Shown here in pieces: positions 6,499-15,741 of a stretch of DNA of 64,000 nt. The stretch's first letter is position 1. Each line of letters starts with the position of its first letter. Source of the DNA: Epsilonproteobacteria bacterium UBA4036 (GTDB taxonomy: Bacteria > Campylobacterota > Campylobacteria > Campylobacterales > Arcobacteraceae); the NCBI GenBank assembly GCA_002382325.1, contig DGAG01000009.1:1-64000 (forward strand). Direction: 5' to 3'. Under the pieces are notes generated by a model, which saw nothing but the letters and a program-made list of their open reading frames with translations, searched no databases and was not told the origin of the DNA. The translations under genes and the position numbers were made by a program.

Positions 6499-8145
6499 CT
6501 ACGAAATATTAACTAAATCATCCAAAACATCTTCCACCCAATGATTCAAAAGATATTCTTCATTAACTTTTTTAACGTGAGCTTTTTTATAAAAAGATAA
6601 TCCATATTTATCCAAAACGTACTTTTCTAACTCAACATAAGTTTTGCACTCTCCAATATAATTACTAATAATATCTTGTGCAATATTTTCGTTAATCATA
6701 AATTCATAATTATTTGAAATAAAAAACCACGTTGAAATAGCTTGCCATGACTCATCTAACTCTATTTCTATGATGAATATGTATTTATCAATATAATAAA
6801 AATCTGCAAAAAGAAAACTTCTTAAATTATTTGAAGAAAGATAATATTTTGATGAAATATTTTTCTTTGTATTTTCTATTGGAATTATATTAATTAAATT
6901 TGAAATGTTTATCACATTTACTCCTAACTGCTGTGATAATAACTCAAAAAGCATATAAAAATCATTGATATTAAATATATGGCGATTACTATTTTCACTT
7001 TCTCCATAAAATGAATAACTCGTCTGAATAAGGTTATCTGAACCATTTGGTTTTGCATTTTCAAATGATGGATTAACTGCATTATTAGTATATTCGGTTG
7101 AAGGTTCACCTTCAGATATTTTATATACATCTTCAATTTCTATTTCGATACCATTTGTGTTTCTATCTTTTTCTCCAATGTCATTATCAAGATTTAAATG
7201 ATATTCAGACGATGGTACGCCTTGTTTTATAGTTCTATTAATTTTTCGAGGTTTTTTTCTTTTGAATTTTTTAGGGTCTGAAACAGCTATATCTTCACTA
7301 CTTACTGTATTTGTTTTGGATGTAAATTTTTTAACATGAATTTTTGAAAAATTAAAAGATGATGTATCATTAAAAATATCTATAACAAGTAATTTTGGTT
7401 TTGGATAATTATTCAGCTGTATATATGATACATCAATTTCAAATTCTTCTTTAACTGGAAATTTTGCTTTAATTTGTCCATAAGGAGTATTTATATGTTG
7501 ATTACATTTTTGATAGAGGAAATAATTGAAACTATTCATCGCATAAGAATTTTCCAAAAATCTACAAATAAATGGTAAGTCTCTTTTTGCAGCAGCTTGT
7601 TTAATTGTTATATAGACCGTTTCATCTTTTTTAAAGAACTCTTTATCATAACACAAACTAGAAAGTGCCCCATTAAATACTGCTTTTTTCATAGATGATG
7701 ATAGAAAATAAAATCTATTCGCAATAGTGTATGTTGGTATTATTAAATGACAATGTTCTAATTCTAGTGAATAGCAATATTGTTTTAAATAAAATTTTTT
7801 GAAGTAATCATAAGTTATTAAATTAAAATCTTGGTCATTAATTACATCTTTTAATTGAATCAATTTATGTTCTTGAAAATTATTTACACTAAATGTACCA
7901 ACATTTAATAAATTATTTTTACCTATTGATTTATTTCCTTTATACACTGTTCCAATTCTATATCTGTATCGTAACAGTTCAGGAGGTACTAAAATAGTTG
8001 TATAGTAATCTGTATTTATATCTTTTACTAAAACTCTATAGTAGTATGGATATTCACAAAAATTAATATCTAATACAAATACTATTTCATATGCTTTATT
8101 CGGGTTATCATTAAAAAATTCAAGTATAGGCTTATTATTTATCAC
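6499..8145 (-). CDS. Orphan TnsE-like protein
   Basis: A 548-residue protein, close in length to TnsE of Tn7 (about 540). The block order also matches what I remember of TnsE: an N-terminal beta-rich part ending PPELLRYRYRIG; a segment LIIPTYTIANRFYFLSSSMK; a low-complexity basic linker (KKFKRKKPRKINRTIK, about residue 290) with acidic repeats; a C-terminal domain starting NDFYMLFELLSQQLG; and a helical end (LLNHWVEDVLDDL). TnsE directs Tn7 to replicating DNA, often in conjugal plasmids, by binding 3' recessed ends and the beta clamp. No tnsA, tnsB, tnsC or tnsD is visible here, so it would act with something else or be a leftover. Homology is inferred without a search. Confidence 0.45.
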   Translation of the reverse strand: MINNKPILEFFNDNPNKAYEIVFVLDINFCEYPYYYRVLVKDINTDYYTTILVPPELLRYRYRIGTVYKGNKSIGKNNLLNVGTFSVNNFQEHKLIQLKDVINDQDFNLITYDYFKKFYLKQYCYSLELEHCHLIIPTYTIANRFYFLSSSMKKAVFNGALSSLCYDKEFFKKDETVYITIKQAAAKRDLPFICRFLENSYAMNSFNYFLYQKCNQHINTPYGQIKAKFPVKEEFEIDVSYIQLNNYPKPKLLVIDIFNDTSSFNFSKIHVKKFTSKTNTVSSEDIAVSDPKKFKRKKPRKINRTIKQGVPSSEYHLNLDNDIGEKDRNTNGIEIEIEDVYKISEGEPSTEYTNNAVNPSFENAKPNGSDNLIQTSYSFYGESENSNRHIFNINDFYMLFELLSQQLGVNVINISNLINIIPIENTKKNISSKYYLSSNNLRSFLFADFYYIDKYIFIIEIELDESWQAISTWFFISNNYEFMINENIAQDIISNYIGECKTYVELEKYVLDKYGLSFYKKAHVKKVNEEYLLNHWVEDVLDDLVNIS

Positions 8146-8242
8146 AAGTAATCCAATATTTATTTTGATTATATTTCAAAATTATAATTATGTCAATAAA
8201 GGCATTATTTAATATCTTAGTTCTATTAATTGTTATTTAGTT

Positions 8243-8437
8243 CTATTTGTTATTGTAAATGACACCATATGCAAGTTGTTGAGTTAAGACTTTTGTGCTG
8301 TAAAAGGGATGTCTGGTTCCCACAATAGAAATCTTTTTTCTGTGCAACAATATTTCATTGCCTTTATAGTATAACTCTTTAGGATAGTGTTGCATGGCAT
8401 CTAATGCCTGAATATGAAAAGATACAGGTTTAATCAT
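8243..8437 (-). pseudogene. dprA: 5' fragment of dprA, cut by the integrated element
   Basis: A 64-residue frame. Residues 1-56 look like the beginning of DprA, the protein that loads RecA on incoming single-stranded DNA during transformation: FHIQALDAMQHYPKELYYKG, then KKISIVGTRHPFYSTKVLTQ, which is the first strand and glycine loop of the Rossmann-like fold. After QQLA the sequence turns into unrelated residues (YGVIYNNK) and stops. Normal DprA is about 260-380 residues. Synteny supports the call: in Campylobacter jejuni dprA follows ilvC and the deacetylase gene, as here. The rest of the gene, if present, must lie left of the window. A good AAGGAG site precedes the ATG. Confidence 0.78.
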
Positions 8438-8569
8438 AATTCTCCTTTTCGTATTGTAACATAAGTGTTATAATATACCTTAATCCTAATCAATTTTTAA
8501 TCAAACAATTAATTATCAAAGAGTAGCTATTTTCTAAAGAAAATAATTATTCTTTAATAATTCTTATCT

Positions 8570-8575
8570 TATAAT
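8570..8575 (+). promoter_or_regulatory. Probable -10 element of the peroxidase gene
   Basis: TATAAT lies 28 nt before the ATG at 8604, in an AT-rich stretch. As is usual in this group of bacteria, no convincing -35 hexamer is visible. Confidence 0.4.
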
Positions 8576-8603
8576 TGTACACTTCAATTTTAAAGGAGAA
8601 GAA

Positions 8604-9626
8604 ATGAAAATTGTAAAAGTATTAGGAATAACTGCATTAGCAACCACTATTGCATTAGGAAGTTCGTTAGTTGAAAAAGTAAAAAACAGTGGAATTAAAC
8701 CTATTCCATCAAGCAACTATGAATTGTTAAAATTAATTGATGATCCCAAAGATCCTATTACCAATGCGAAAGTTGAATTGGGTAAAAAACTCTATTTTGA
8801 TCCACGGCTTTCACGAAGTAATTTAATCAGCTGTAATACCTGCCATAACTTGGCATTAGGTGGTGCTGATAATGTGGGTGCAGCTATTGGTCACAAATGG
8901 ACAGCCAATCCATCACACCTAAACTCACCAACGGTATATAACTCAGTCTTTTTTGATGCACAATTTTGGGATGGAAGAAGTGCTCACTTAGCCGATCAAG
9001 CACAAGGTCCTGTTCAAGCCGGTCCAGAAATGGCAGCACCAAAAGATTTAGTTGAAGACAGAGTTAATTCAATTCCTGAATATATCAATGAGTTTAAAAC
9101 AGCGTATGGAGACAATGTTAAAATCAATTTTGAGCGAATCACTTCAACGATAGCCATATTTGAAAAAACATTAGTGACGCCCTCACGATTTGATCAATTC
9201 TTACATGGAAATGAAAATGCGTTAAGCAAAGAAGAGAAAAAAGGGTTAAATACCTTTATTGATAAAGGGTGTGCTTCTTGCCACAACGGTATTGCTTTAG
9301 GGGGAACACTGCAACCATTTGAAATTGCAGCTAAGTATAAATTTGCCGAAGTGGGTGATTTTAAAGGAAATGCCCAAGGAATGGTAAAAACACCTACATT
9401 AAGAAATATCACTGAAACAGCCCCTTATTTCCATAATGGAGCCATTTGGTCTTTAAAAGAAGCCGTTAAAGAGATGGGTTCAACACAATTAGGGATTAAA
9501 ATCAATGACAAAGATGCCGATGATATTGTAACCTTCTTAAAGGCCTTAACCGGAGAGAAACCAACAATTGTTTATCCTGTATTACCTGCAAGTACCGACA
9601 AAACTCCAAAACCAAGTTTTGACTAA
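8604..9626 (+). CDS. Di-haem cytochrome c peroxidase, periplasmic
   Basis: A 340-residue enzyme that reduces hydrogen peroxide to water with electrons from cytochrome c in the periplasm. It has a signal peptide (about residues 1-20, VKVLGITALATTIALGSS). Two haem-binding CxxCH motifs are visible: SCNTCHN near residue 75 and GCASCHN near residue 223. The family blocks between them include FFDAQFWDGRSAHLADQA and GPVQAGPEMAAP, and FHNGAIWSLKEAV lies near the C-terminus. Length is normal for the CcpA/MauG family. It sits between the dprA fragment and the deacetylase gene on the opposite strand, so it interrupts the otherwise conserved order. It has its own promoter and terminator. Confidence 0.93.
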   Translation: MKIVKVLGITALATTIALGSSLVEKVKNSGIKPIPSSNYELLKLIDDPKDPITNAKVELGKKLYFDPRLSRSNLISCNTCHNLALGGADNVGAAIGHKWTANPSHLNSPTVYNSVFFDAQFWDGRSAHLADQAQGPVQAGPEMAAPKDLVEDRVNSIPEYINEFKTAYGDNVKINFERITSTIAIFEKTLVTPSRFDQFLHGNENALSKEEKKGLNTFIDKGCASCHNGIALGGTLQPFEIAAKYKFAEVGDFKGNAQGMVKTPTLRNITETAPYFHNGAIWSLKEAVKEMGSTQLGIKINDKDADDIVTFLKALTGEKPTIVYPVLPASTDKTPKPSFD

Positions 9627-9633
9627 CCATAAA

Positions 9634-9661
9634 AAAAGCCATAGAAATTCTATGGCTTTTT
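9634..9661. terminator. Bidirectional Rho-independent terminator
   Basis: GCCATAG (9638-9644) pairs with CTATGGC (9650-9656), with an A-run before and a T-run after. It lies between the convergent peroxidase and deacetylase genes and can serve both. Confidence 0.85.
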
Positions 9662-9684
9662 GACTCTATTTTTATCTCATCTTT

Positions 9685-10695
9685 TTATTGCGTTGGCATT
9701 TCATTTAAATAAACAATATCTAAACCGTCTAACAACGGCTTGGCTTCTCTTAACACTTTAATCGTAATATCATGAGGATGTCCTATGGCAATGGCATATC
9801 CTGTTTTATGAGCAATTTTAATGGCTTTTTGTAGCTGAGATACGATATAGTCATACTCTAAATTGTTATCCAAAAAGATATTTCGTCCTAAAAAAGGAAC
9901 CCCATACTTTACTGCATACTCTTTTGCTACCGTTTTAGAGGTGGTTCTGCTGTCTAAAAAAGTAAAATTATACTTTTTTAATGCTCTAAAAAGTTTATCC
10001 ATCGAGTCAGGGTCTGCTGTAAATTTACTGCCTGTATGATTATTGGTATACGTTGCATTGGGATAGAGTGTTTTTAAGTGTTTTACCGTTGATTCAATTT
10101 TTTCATAACTGTCTTTAATGTGTAAAGTATTTGCCTCTTCATACTTAAAACTGGTTGCTTCCATGGGAAAATGAATTAAATAAAAAGGAATATTTTGAGC
10201 AATTTTGGCCGAATTGGGATGCAATTTTGTGGGAGGTAAAAAAGACATATTTACCGTATAATCAATTGTATTTATTTTGTCCACTTGTGATTGTAAGGTA
10301 ACATCATCGATGACTATCGCCAATTTGGGTCGAGTTGATTTTTTTTCTTCAATGACTTTGGGTTCGAGTTGTTCTTTGGGTTCAATAACTTCATGAATAT
10401 ACTCTTTTTCTAACTCTTCGGTATACTCTTCAAAATTTTTTTTCGCTTCGATAATTTTTTGTTCAATTTTTATTTCAGGGGTTTTTATGGGTTCTTTTTT
10501 AACCGTAGGAGTTGCAATAACTTTTGTGGGAATTGTTGTTGAATTTTTTTGTAAAAAATAGTACGTAATGAGTGTACTGCTAAGTGCTATGACTAAAAAC
10601 AGCAGGATATAGTTAATTCGTTTGAGTTTTTGTATACTGTTGGGTTTTGATTTTCTTTTGGGAGTTCGTGGTTTTCGTTTTGTCATGCCATTCAA
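9685..10695 (-). CDS. Divergent polysaccharide deacetylase (YibQ family), membrane-anchored
   Basis: A 336-residue protein. A Lys/Arg-rich cytoplasmic start is followed by one transmembrane helix (about residues 28-47, YILLFLVIALSSTLITYYFL), then a charged stalk rich in Lys/Glu/Pro (about 50-120), then the deacetylase-like domain (about 124-334) with KLAIVIDDVTLQ, MSFLPPTKLHPNS, FYLIHFPMEATSF, NNHTGSKFT, FLDSRTTSK and IAIGHPH. The fold belongs to the divergent polysaccharide deacetylase family. The catalytic activity of such proteins is not established to my knowledge. It lies downstream of ilvC, as in Campylobacter jejuni. Confidence 0.85.
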   Translation of the reverse strand: MNGMTKRKPRTPKRKSKPNSIQKLKRINYILLFLVIALSSTLITYYFLQKNSTTIPTKVIATPTVKKEPIKTPEIKIEQKIIEAKKNFEEYTEELEKEYIHEVIEPKEQLEPKVIEEKKSTRPKLAIVIDDVTLQSQVDKINTIDYTVNMSFLPPTKLHPNSAKIAQNIPFYLIHFPMEATSFKYEEANTLHIKDSYEKIESTVKHLKTLYPNATYTNNHTGSKFTADPDSMDKLFRALKKYNFTFLDSRTTSKTVAKEYAVKYGVPFLGRNIFLDNNLEYDYIVSQLQKAIKIAHKTGYAIAIGHPHDITIKVLREAKPLLDGLDIVYLNEMPTQ

Positions 10696-10736
10696 GGATT
10701 AAAAGCAGCCAAAGCTGCTTTGTCCTTTTAATCCTT
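10693..10736 (-). terminator. Nested stem-loop between ilvC and the deacetylase gene
   Basis: An outer pair (CAAGGATTAAAA from 10693, TTTTAATCCTTG ending 10736) encloses an inner GCAGC/GCTGC hairpin. It overlaps the first codons of the deacetylase gene. It may be an attenuating or processing hairpin that lowers downstream expression rather than a full terminator. Confidence 0.5.
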
Positions 10737-10743
10737 GTTAAAA

Positions 10744-11766
10744 TTAGTTTTTATCTTTATTTACGATTTTATTTGAAGAAATCCAAGGCATCATTTCTCT
10801 TAATTTAACACCTGTTTGTTCAATTAAAGATGCTCTTGCGTTGGCTCTTTCAGCGTTCATTCTTGGGTATCCAGCTTGACCTTCTAAGATGAAATCTTTT
10901 GCAAATCGCCCGTCTTGAATCTCTTTTAAGATTTCTTTCATAGCTGCTTTTGATTCTGCATTGATAACTCTTTTACCCGATACATAATCTCCGTACTCAG
11001 CTGTGTTAGAAATAGAATATCTCATATCAGCAATTCCACCTTCGAACATTAAATCAACGATTAATTTTAATTCGTGTAAACATTCAAAGTATGCCATTTC
11101 AGGAGCATATCCCGCTTCTGTTAATGTTTCAAATCCCGCTTGAACTAAAGAAACTGCACCTCCACATAATACCGCTTGCTCTCCGAAAAGGTCTGTTTCT
11201 GTTTCATCTTTGAACGTTGTTTCAATAATTGCAGTTCTTCCCCCACCAATGGCAGAAGCATAAGATAATGCTAACTCTTTAGTGTTCCCCGTTGCGTCTT
11301 GGTGAATTGCGATTAAGTCAGGAATTCCTCCCCCTTTTACAAATTCACTTCTTACTGTGTGACCTGGAGCTTTAGGAGCAACCATCATTACGTTGATGTT
11401 TTTTGCAGGAATAATTCTTCCGTAGTGAATGTTAAATCCATGTCCAAATGCGATTGTAGCACCATCTTTTAAGTTAGGAGCAATTTCGTTTGCATAGATA
11501 TCACCTTGATTTTCATCGGGTAATAAAATCATTACAACGTCAGATTCTTTCGTTGCATCTGCAACGGTTAAAACTTTGAAACCTTTTGCTTCAGCTTTTG
11601 CCCAAGAAGATCCACCTTTTCTTAAACCAACAACTACTTCAACACCTGAATCTCTTAAGTTTTCAGCGTGTGCGTGACCTTGTGATCCAAATCCAATCAT
11701 TGCAACTTTTTTTGATTTAATTAAATCAATATTACAATCTTTGTCATAGTAAACATTTAATGCCAT
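10744..11766 (-). CDS. ilvC: Ketol-acid reductoisomerase
   Basis: A 340-residue class I enzyme of valine, leucine and isoleucine synthesis. It converts acetolactate or acetohydroxybutyrate to the dihydroxy acid using NADPH and magnesium. The N-terminal Rossmann domain has MIGFGSQGHAHAENLRDSG. The catalytic segment APKAPGHTVRSEFVKGGG follows. The C-terminal knotted domain carries DLFGEQAVLCGG, YFECLHELKLIVDLMFEGG and the final RANARASLIEQTG. Length is typical. A GAGG-type ribosome binding site precedes the ATG. It is the first gene of the leftward group with the deacetylase gene. Confidence 0.98.
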   Translation of the reverse strand: MALNVYYDKDCNIDLIKSKKVAMIGFGSQGHAHAENLRDSGVEVVVGLRKGGSSWAKAEAKGFKVLTVADATKESDVVMILLPDENQGDIYANEIAPNLKDGATIAFGHGFNIHYGRIIPAKNINVMMVAPKAPGHTVRSEFVKGGGIPDLIAIHQDATGNTKELALSYASAIGGGRTAIIETTFKDETETDLFGEQAVLCGGAVSLVQAGFETLTEAGYAPEMAYFECLHELKLIVDLMFEGGIADMRYSISNTAEYGDYVSGKRVINAESKAAMKEILKEIQDGRFAKDFILEGQAGYPRMNAERANARASLIEQTGVKLREMMPWISSNKIVNKDKN

Positions 11767-11904
11767 TATTAATTCCTCTAAAATATAATTTGTGTGGATT
11801 ATATCGAAAAAAAACTAAATCTTAGGTAATTGAATTTCCAACAAGGACTTAAATTTGTTTATGGTAAGATAACTTTTTAAAAATACAATTTCAAAAGGAA
11901 ACCA

Positions 11905-13767
11905 TTGGATAAAGCAATCTTTTTAAAACTTTATGATGGCTATACAACAAACAGTGAAGATGAGATAAAATATTTAAATAATTTACTCAAAGCCAATATT
12001 GTAAAGTTTCAAGAAAATCACTATATCCTCGATACCAAATACAAAATTGGAACCATTGCTTTTCAAAAGAATTTTGCCCTTTTAAATGATTTATCCAGTG
12101 AACATAAAAATCTCAAATTGGAATTTGATAACTTAAACGGTGCAATTGATGGCGATTTGGTTATTGTCAAACGTGTCTTTAATCCTCGAAGTCAAAGTCA
12201 ATCTAAAGTCATTAAAATTATCAATACCAAAAGTGAAAGTGTTTTAGCCTTTGTTAAAAAACAAGCCATTTACACCGTAAAAGAGTCTATTCTTATCAAA
12301 AATCATGCCCCAAAAGAGCTAAACGAAGGAGATGTTTTTCTTTATAACAATAAAGAAAACTCAATAGTAGAAACGATTGGAAACTTAGCGTGTGCTAAAA
12401 TTGATGAAAAAATTTCTCTGTTTTTATACGGCGAATTTTATCGATTAAGTACGCCTGTTGACATTAATCCTGACGATTATAATTTAAATGATTTTGGAAC
12501 ACGAACCGACTTACGCCATTTGCCTTTTTGTACCATTGACCCAAGCAGTGCAAAAGATCATGACGATGCCATTTATTTTGATATCCATGAAAATACACTC
12601 TACGTTGCCATCGCAGATGTCTCTTATTTTGTCAAAGAAAATTCTGCTTTGGATAAATTGGCATTGAAAAAATCCACTTCCATTTATTTGCCCAACAAAG
12701 TTTTGCCTATGTTGCCTGCAAGTTTAAGTGAAGAGTTATGTTCCCTTAAAGAAAATGCCACACGTTTTGCTTATGTGTTTAAAATTATTTTAGACAAAAA
12801 AAACCTCAATGTTACCCACTCTGAATACTTTGAAGCCGTTATACAATCGCACAAAAATTTCTCTTATGGAAGAATTGATAGAGTTTTAGATGGCTACTTA
12901 GACCAATACAACAGTACCGAGAAAACGATTTTTGACTATATTGTTCCTTTATATAAATTGACCACCCAACTGCGAGAGAAGCGATTGCAAAGTGGCTACG
13001 ATTTTAGAACACAAGAGTTCCGACAAAAATTAAACAGTGCCTATGAACTTGAATCCATCAGTGTTGAAGAATCAACGCCTTCGCATCAATTGGTTGAAGA
13101 GTGTATGCTTTTAGCCAATGTGGAAGCCAGTAAAAAAGTCAATACCATTGCCATTTACCGAGTCCATGAAGAGCCCTCTTTTGAAGCCATTTCCAAATTG
13201 GTGGATTTGGTCAATAATTTGGGTTTGAAAGTCAAAATGCAAAGCAATGTTCACGATACCATTTTAGCCATTCAACAAAAAGCCAAAACCTCAATGTTTG
13301 CCAATGAAGTGGATGAACTCATCATTCAATCGCAAGTTCAAGCCCACTACAGCTCGACCAATTTAGGACATTTTGGCTTAGGGTTTAAATCCTATTCACA
13401 TTTTACTTCCCCGATTCGGCGATATTCTGACTTGGTACTGCATCGGATTTTGAAAACAAATCAAACCCCTGCAGATATTGATGATATTTGTTCTCATATC
13501 TCAACCACTCAACGGCGCGTTGACCAACTCGTTTGGGATTTTGAAGAGAGAAAATATGCCCGATGGGCAAAAAAACATCTCAATGAAGAGTTTAAAGCTC
13601 GTATTGTTGACCAAGAAAAAGGCATTGCTAAGTTTTATAAAGATATGCCTGGCTTACGAGTGATCTTAAACAATTATAAAGGACAGTTGCTCTTTAGCAA
13701 ACTCAAAGTGGTTATCAAAGAGGTGGATATTATCTCTAAAACGATTGTGGCTTCCATTAAATATTAG
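11905..13767 (+). CDS. rnr: Ribonuclease R (RNB-family 3'-5' exoribonuclease)
   Basis: A 620-residue exoribonuclease that degrades structured RNA from the 3' end. Residues 1-190 form the cold-shock-like N-terminal part. The RNB catalytic domain follows, with the metal-binding signature DPSSAKDHDDAIYF (about 212-225) and the later YRVHEEPS, HYSSTNLGHFGLG and HFTSPIRRYSDLVLHR blocks. A short S1-like region ends the protein. At 620 residues it is shorter than the E. coli enzyme (813), as is usual in this lineage. The start codon is TTG at 11905, with AAAAGGAAACC upstream; no ATG fits better. The holA gene follows after 9 nt, so the two are co-transcribed. Confidence 0.93.
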   Translation: MDKAIFLKLYDGYTTNSEDEIKYLNNLLKANIVKFQENHYILDTKYKIGTIAFQKNFALLNDLSSEHKNLKLEFDNLNGAIDGDLVIVKRVFNPRSQSQSKVIKIINTKSESVLAFVKKQAIYTVKESILIKNHAPKELNEGDVFLYNNKENSIVETIGNLACAKIDEKISLFLYGEFYRLSTPVDINPDDYNLNDFGTRTDLRHLPFCTIDPSSAKDHDDAIYFDIHENTLYVAIADVSYFVKENSALDKLALKKSTSIYLPNKVLPMLPASLSEELCSLKENATRFAYVFKIILDKKNLNVTHSEYFEAVIQSHKNFSYGRIDRVLDGYLDQYNSTEKTIFDYIVPLYKLTTQLREKRLQSGYDFRTQEFRQKLNSAYELESISVEESTPSHQLVEECMLLANVEASKKVNTIAIYRVHEEPSFEAISKLVDLVNNLGLKVKMQSNVHDTILAIQQKAKTSMFANEVDELIIQSQVQAHYSSTNLGHFGLGFKSYSHFTSPIRRYSDLVLHRILKTNQTPADIDDICSHISTTQRRVDQLVWDFEERKYARWAKKHLNEEFKARIVDQEKGIAKFYKDMPGLRVILNNYKGQLLFSKLKVVIKEVDIISKTIVASIKY

Positions 13768-13776
13768 GATGTTTTA

Positions 13777-14757
13777 ATGTATAAAAATGAGTTTGACAAT
13801 CTGCTGCGACAAAATAAAACTTTTTGTGCCTATATGTTTTACGGACAATCGGCTTTTTTAATTGAGCACTATGCACAAAAAGTTGCCTTAAGCTTTGGCA
13901 CATCAGATGAGATTGAAAAAATCTATTACGATGAATACGATTTTAAGTATTGCAAAAATAAACTTTTGCAGTCGTCGTTATTTGCTTCCAAAAATATTTT
14001 AATCATCAAAGTCGATAAAAAAATTCCCAAAACAGAGGTGACGGAACTCATACAAGCATGCAATGTCAATCCCGACAGTGTTGTCATATTTTGTGGTATG
14101 GGTGATGCTGATTTTAAAGTTATGGAAGGTTATTTTACATTAAAAACCAATTCGGTTTGCGTTCGGATGTTCACCCCTTTTGCCAATGAAGCTCTTAAAA
14201 TTATTGAAGAAGAAGCCAAAAAACTCAATTTGCAATATGAAATCTCAGCGTTAAACCACTTGTATTTTATGCATCGGCATGATTTGGGCTTAACCATTAA
14301 TGACTTAAAAAAACTCTCGGTATTAAACGAAACCATCAGTTCAAAAGTGATTGATCAACAATGTTTTGGATTTGGAAGTGTGAGTTTGGAAGATTTTTTA
14401 TTCAATTTATTGTCAGCTGGAAATATCAACCGTGATTTATACTCTTTATTGGAAGAAGGAGCCAATGAGATTTATCTTGTTACTCAAATTACCGCTTATG
14501 TCCAACAACTTTTTATGATAAATGCGTATGCCAGAACCGTTGGTGCCCCTAATGCAAAAGAGATTTTAGGATTTATTCCTCCCAAAAAGATTTGGGAAGA
14601 TAAGTGTAAATTGGCGATTTCAATTCATCCCAAAAAATTTCAAGCCATGCTTGAATATCTCAATAATTTGGAATTGGAGCTTAAAACTTTGAAAATTAAT
14701 GACCAAAATGCATATGTTCAAGCAAGTCTTAGAAAATTTTCAGTTTTATTTAGATAA
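13777..14757 (+). CDS. holA: DNA polymerase III delta subunit
   Basis: A 326-residue clamp-loader subunit that opens the beta sliding clamp. The sequence is divergent, but the pattern fits: FYGQSAFLIEHYAQKVA near the start, the central NILIIKVDKKIP and VVIFCGMGDADF strands, and a helical C-terminal domain (SVSLEDFLFNLLSAGNI). The gene directly follows rnr, as in Campylobacter jejuni, and precedes rpsF. The ATG at 13777 has GATG/TTTTA upstream and no strong Shine-Dalgarno sequence, consistent with coupling to rnr. Confidence 0.82.
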   Translation: MYKNEFDNLLRQNKTFCAYMFYGQSAFLIEHYAQKVALSFGTSDEIEKIYYDEYDFKYCKNKLLQSSLFASKNILIIKVDKKIPKTEVTELIQACNVNPDSVVIFCGMGDADFKVMEGYFTLKTNSVCVRMFTPFANEALKIIEEEAKKLNLQYEISALNHLYFMHRHDLGLTINDLKKLSVLNETISSKVIDQQCFGFGSVSLEDFLFNLLSAGNINRDLYSLLEEGANEIYLVTQITAYVQQLFMINAYARTVGAPNAKEILGFIPPKKIWEDKCKLAISIHPKKFQAMLEYLNNLELELKTLKINDQNAYVQASLRKFSVLFR

Positions 14758-14825
14758 AATCACAGACTTTACAAAAAACCTTGCTGGTGTCTTTATGGTA
14801 TCGGCGAAATCTAAAAGGAGAATGA

Positions 14826-15182
14826 ATGTCAAAAGTTAAACATTATGAAACAATGTTTATTTTAAAGCCTACGTTAACTGAAGAAGAGACCGTAGCACAA
14901 ATTGAGTTAGTGAAAGCTAACATTGAAAAAAATGGTGGAGAGATTGTAAGCTTCGATAACATGGGCACACGACCTTTAGCGTATGAAATCCAAAGAAATA
15001 AAAGAGGTTACTATTTCGTAATTTATTTTAAATCACCTGCAAACGCAATTTTAGAATTAGAAAGAAATTATAGAATCAATGAAAACATCATTCGATTTAT
15101 TTTTATAAAATATGAGAGCAAAAAAGAAGTTGCTGCTTGGACAAAAATGAGTGAAGACGCGGCTAAAAAAGCGGCCAAATAA
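14826..15182 (+). CDS. rpsF: 30S ribosomal protein S6
   Basis: A 118-residue S6 protein that binds S18 on the platform of the small ribosomal subunit. Clear features are KHYETMFILKPTLTEEE at the N-terminus, DNMGTRPLAYEIQRNKRGYY in the middle, and NYRINENIIRFIFIK near the end, with a short basic tail. AAAGGAGA lies 6 nt before the ATG. It heads the conserved rpsF-ssb-rpsR operon. Confidence 0.98.
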   Translation: MSKVKHYETMFILKPTLTEEETVAQIELVKANIEKNGGEIVSFDNMGTRPLAYEIQRNKRGYYFVIYFKSPANAILELERNYRINENIIRFIFIKYESKKEVAAWTKMSEDAAKKAAK

Positions 15183-15204
15183 TTAAAAAGTATAGGAACC
15201 TATT

Positions 15205-15726
15205 ATGTATAACAAAGTAGTAATGGTCGGGAATTTAACCAGAGATATAGAACTAAGATATTTACCAAGCGGTGCAGCTATTGCTAAAAGTGCAATTGCA
15301 ACTTCTTATAAATATAAAACTTCAACGGGTGAACAAAAAGATGAAGTGTGTTTTTTAGATTTTAATATTTTTGGAAGAAGTGCTGAAGTTGCGAATCAAT
15401 ACTTAAGAAAAGGTTCTAAAGTTTTGTTAGAAGGACGACTTGTATTAGAGCAATGGACTGGTCAAGATGGAAGTAATCGAAGCAAACACTCTTTGCGTGT
15501 AGATACGATGAAAATGTTAGATACCAAAGCAGAAGGACAAAACAGTTCTGAGTATCAAACTTCTGATTATGGTCAGCAAAATGCAACAGCGTACAATCAC
15601 GTGCAACAACCAACCAGTAACCAATATGGTGCTGCTGCACAAGGTGGAATGGCAGGAGGTGCTTCTATGCAAGCCCATCATAACATTCCTGAAATTGATA
15701 TTGATGAAGACGAAATACCGTTTTAG
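15205..15726 (+). CDS. ssb: Single-stranded DNA-binding protein
   Basis: A 173-residue protein. The OB-fold occupies residues 1-110 (MYNKVVMVGNLTRDIELRYL, FLDFNIFGRSAEVANQYLRK, GSKVLLEGRLVLEQW). A flexible Gln/Gly/Ala-rich linker follows. The acidic C-terminal tip ending DEDEIPF recruits replication and repair partners. It lies between rpsF and rpsR, as in most bacteria. It would bind single strands in replication and also incoming DNA during transformation. Confidence 0.98.
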   Translation: MYNKVVMVGNLTRDIELRYLPSGAAIAKSAIATSYKYKTSTGEQKDEVCFLDFNIFGRSAEVANQYLRKGSKVLLEGRLVLEQWTGQDGSNRSKHSLRVDTMKMLDTKAEGQNSSEYQTSDYGQQNATAYNHVQQPTSNQYGAAAQGGMAGGASMQAHHNIPEIDIDEDEIPF

Positions 15727-15741
15727 AATAAGGAAATAACC

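Noticed and set aside
6499..8145. Complete Tn7-like transposon at the left end
   Set aside because: No TnsA, TnsB, TnsC or TnsD-like gene is visible; the only recombinase is a tyrosine integrase.
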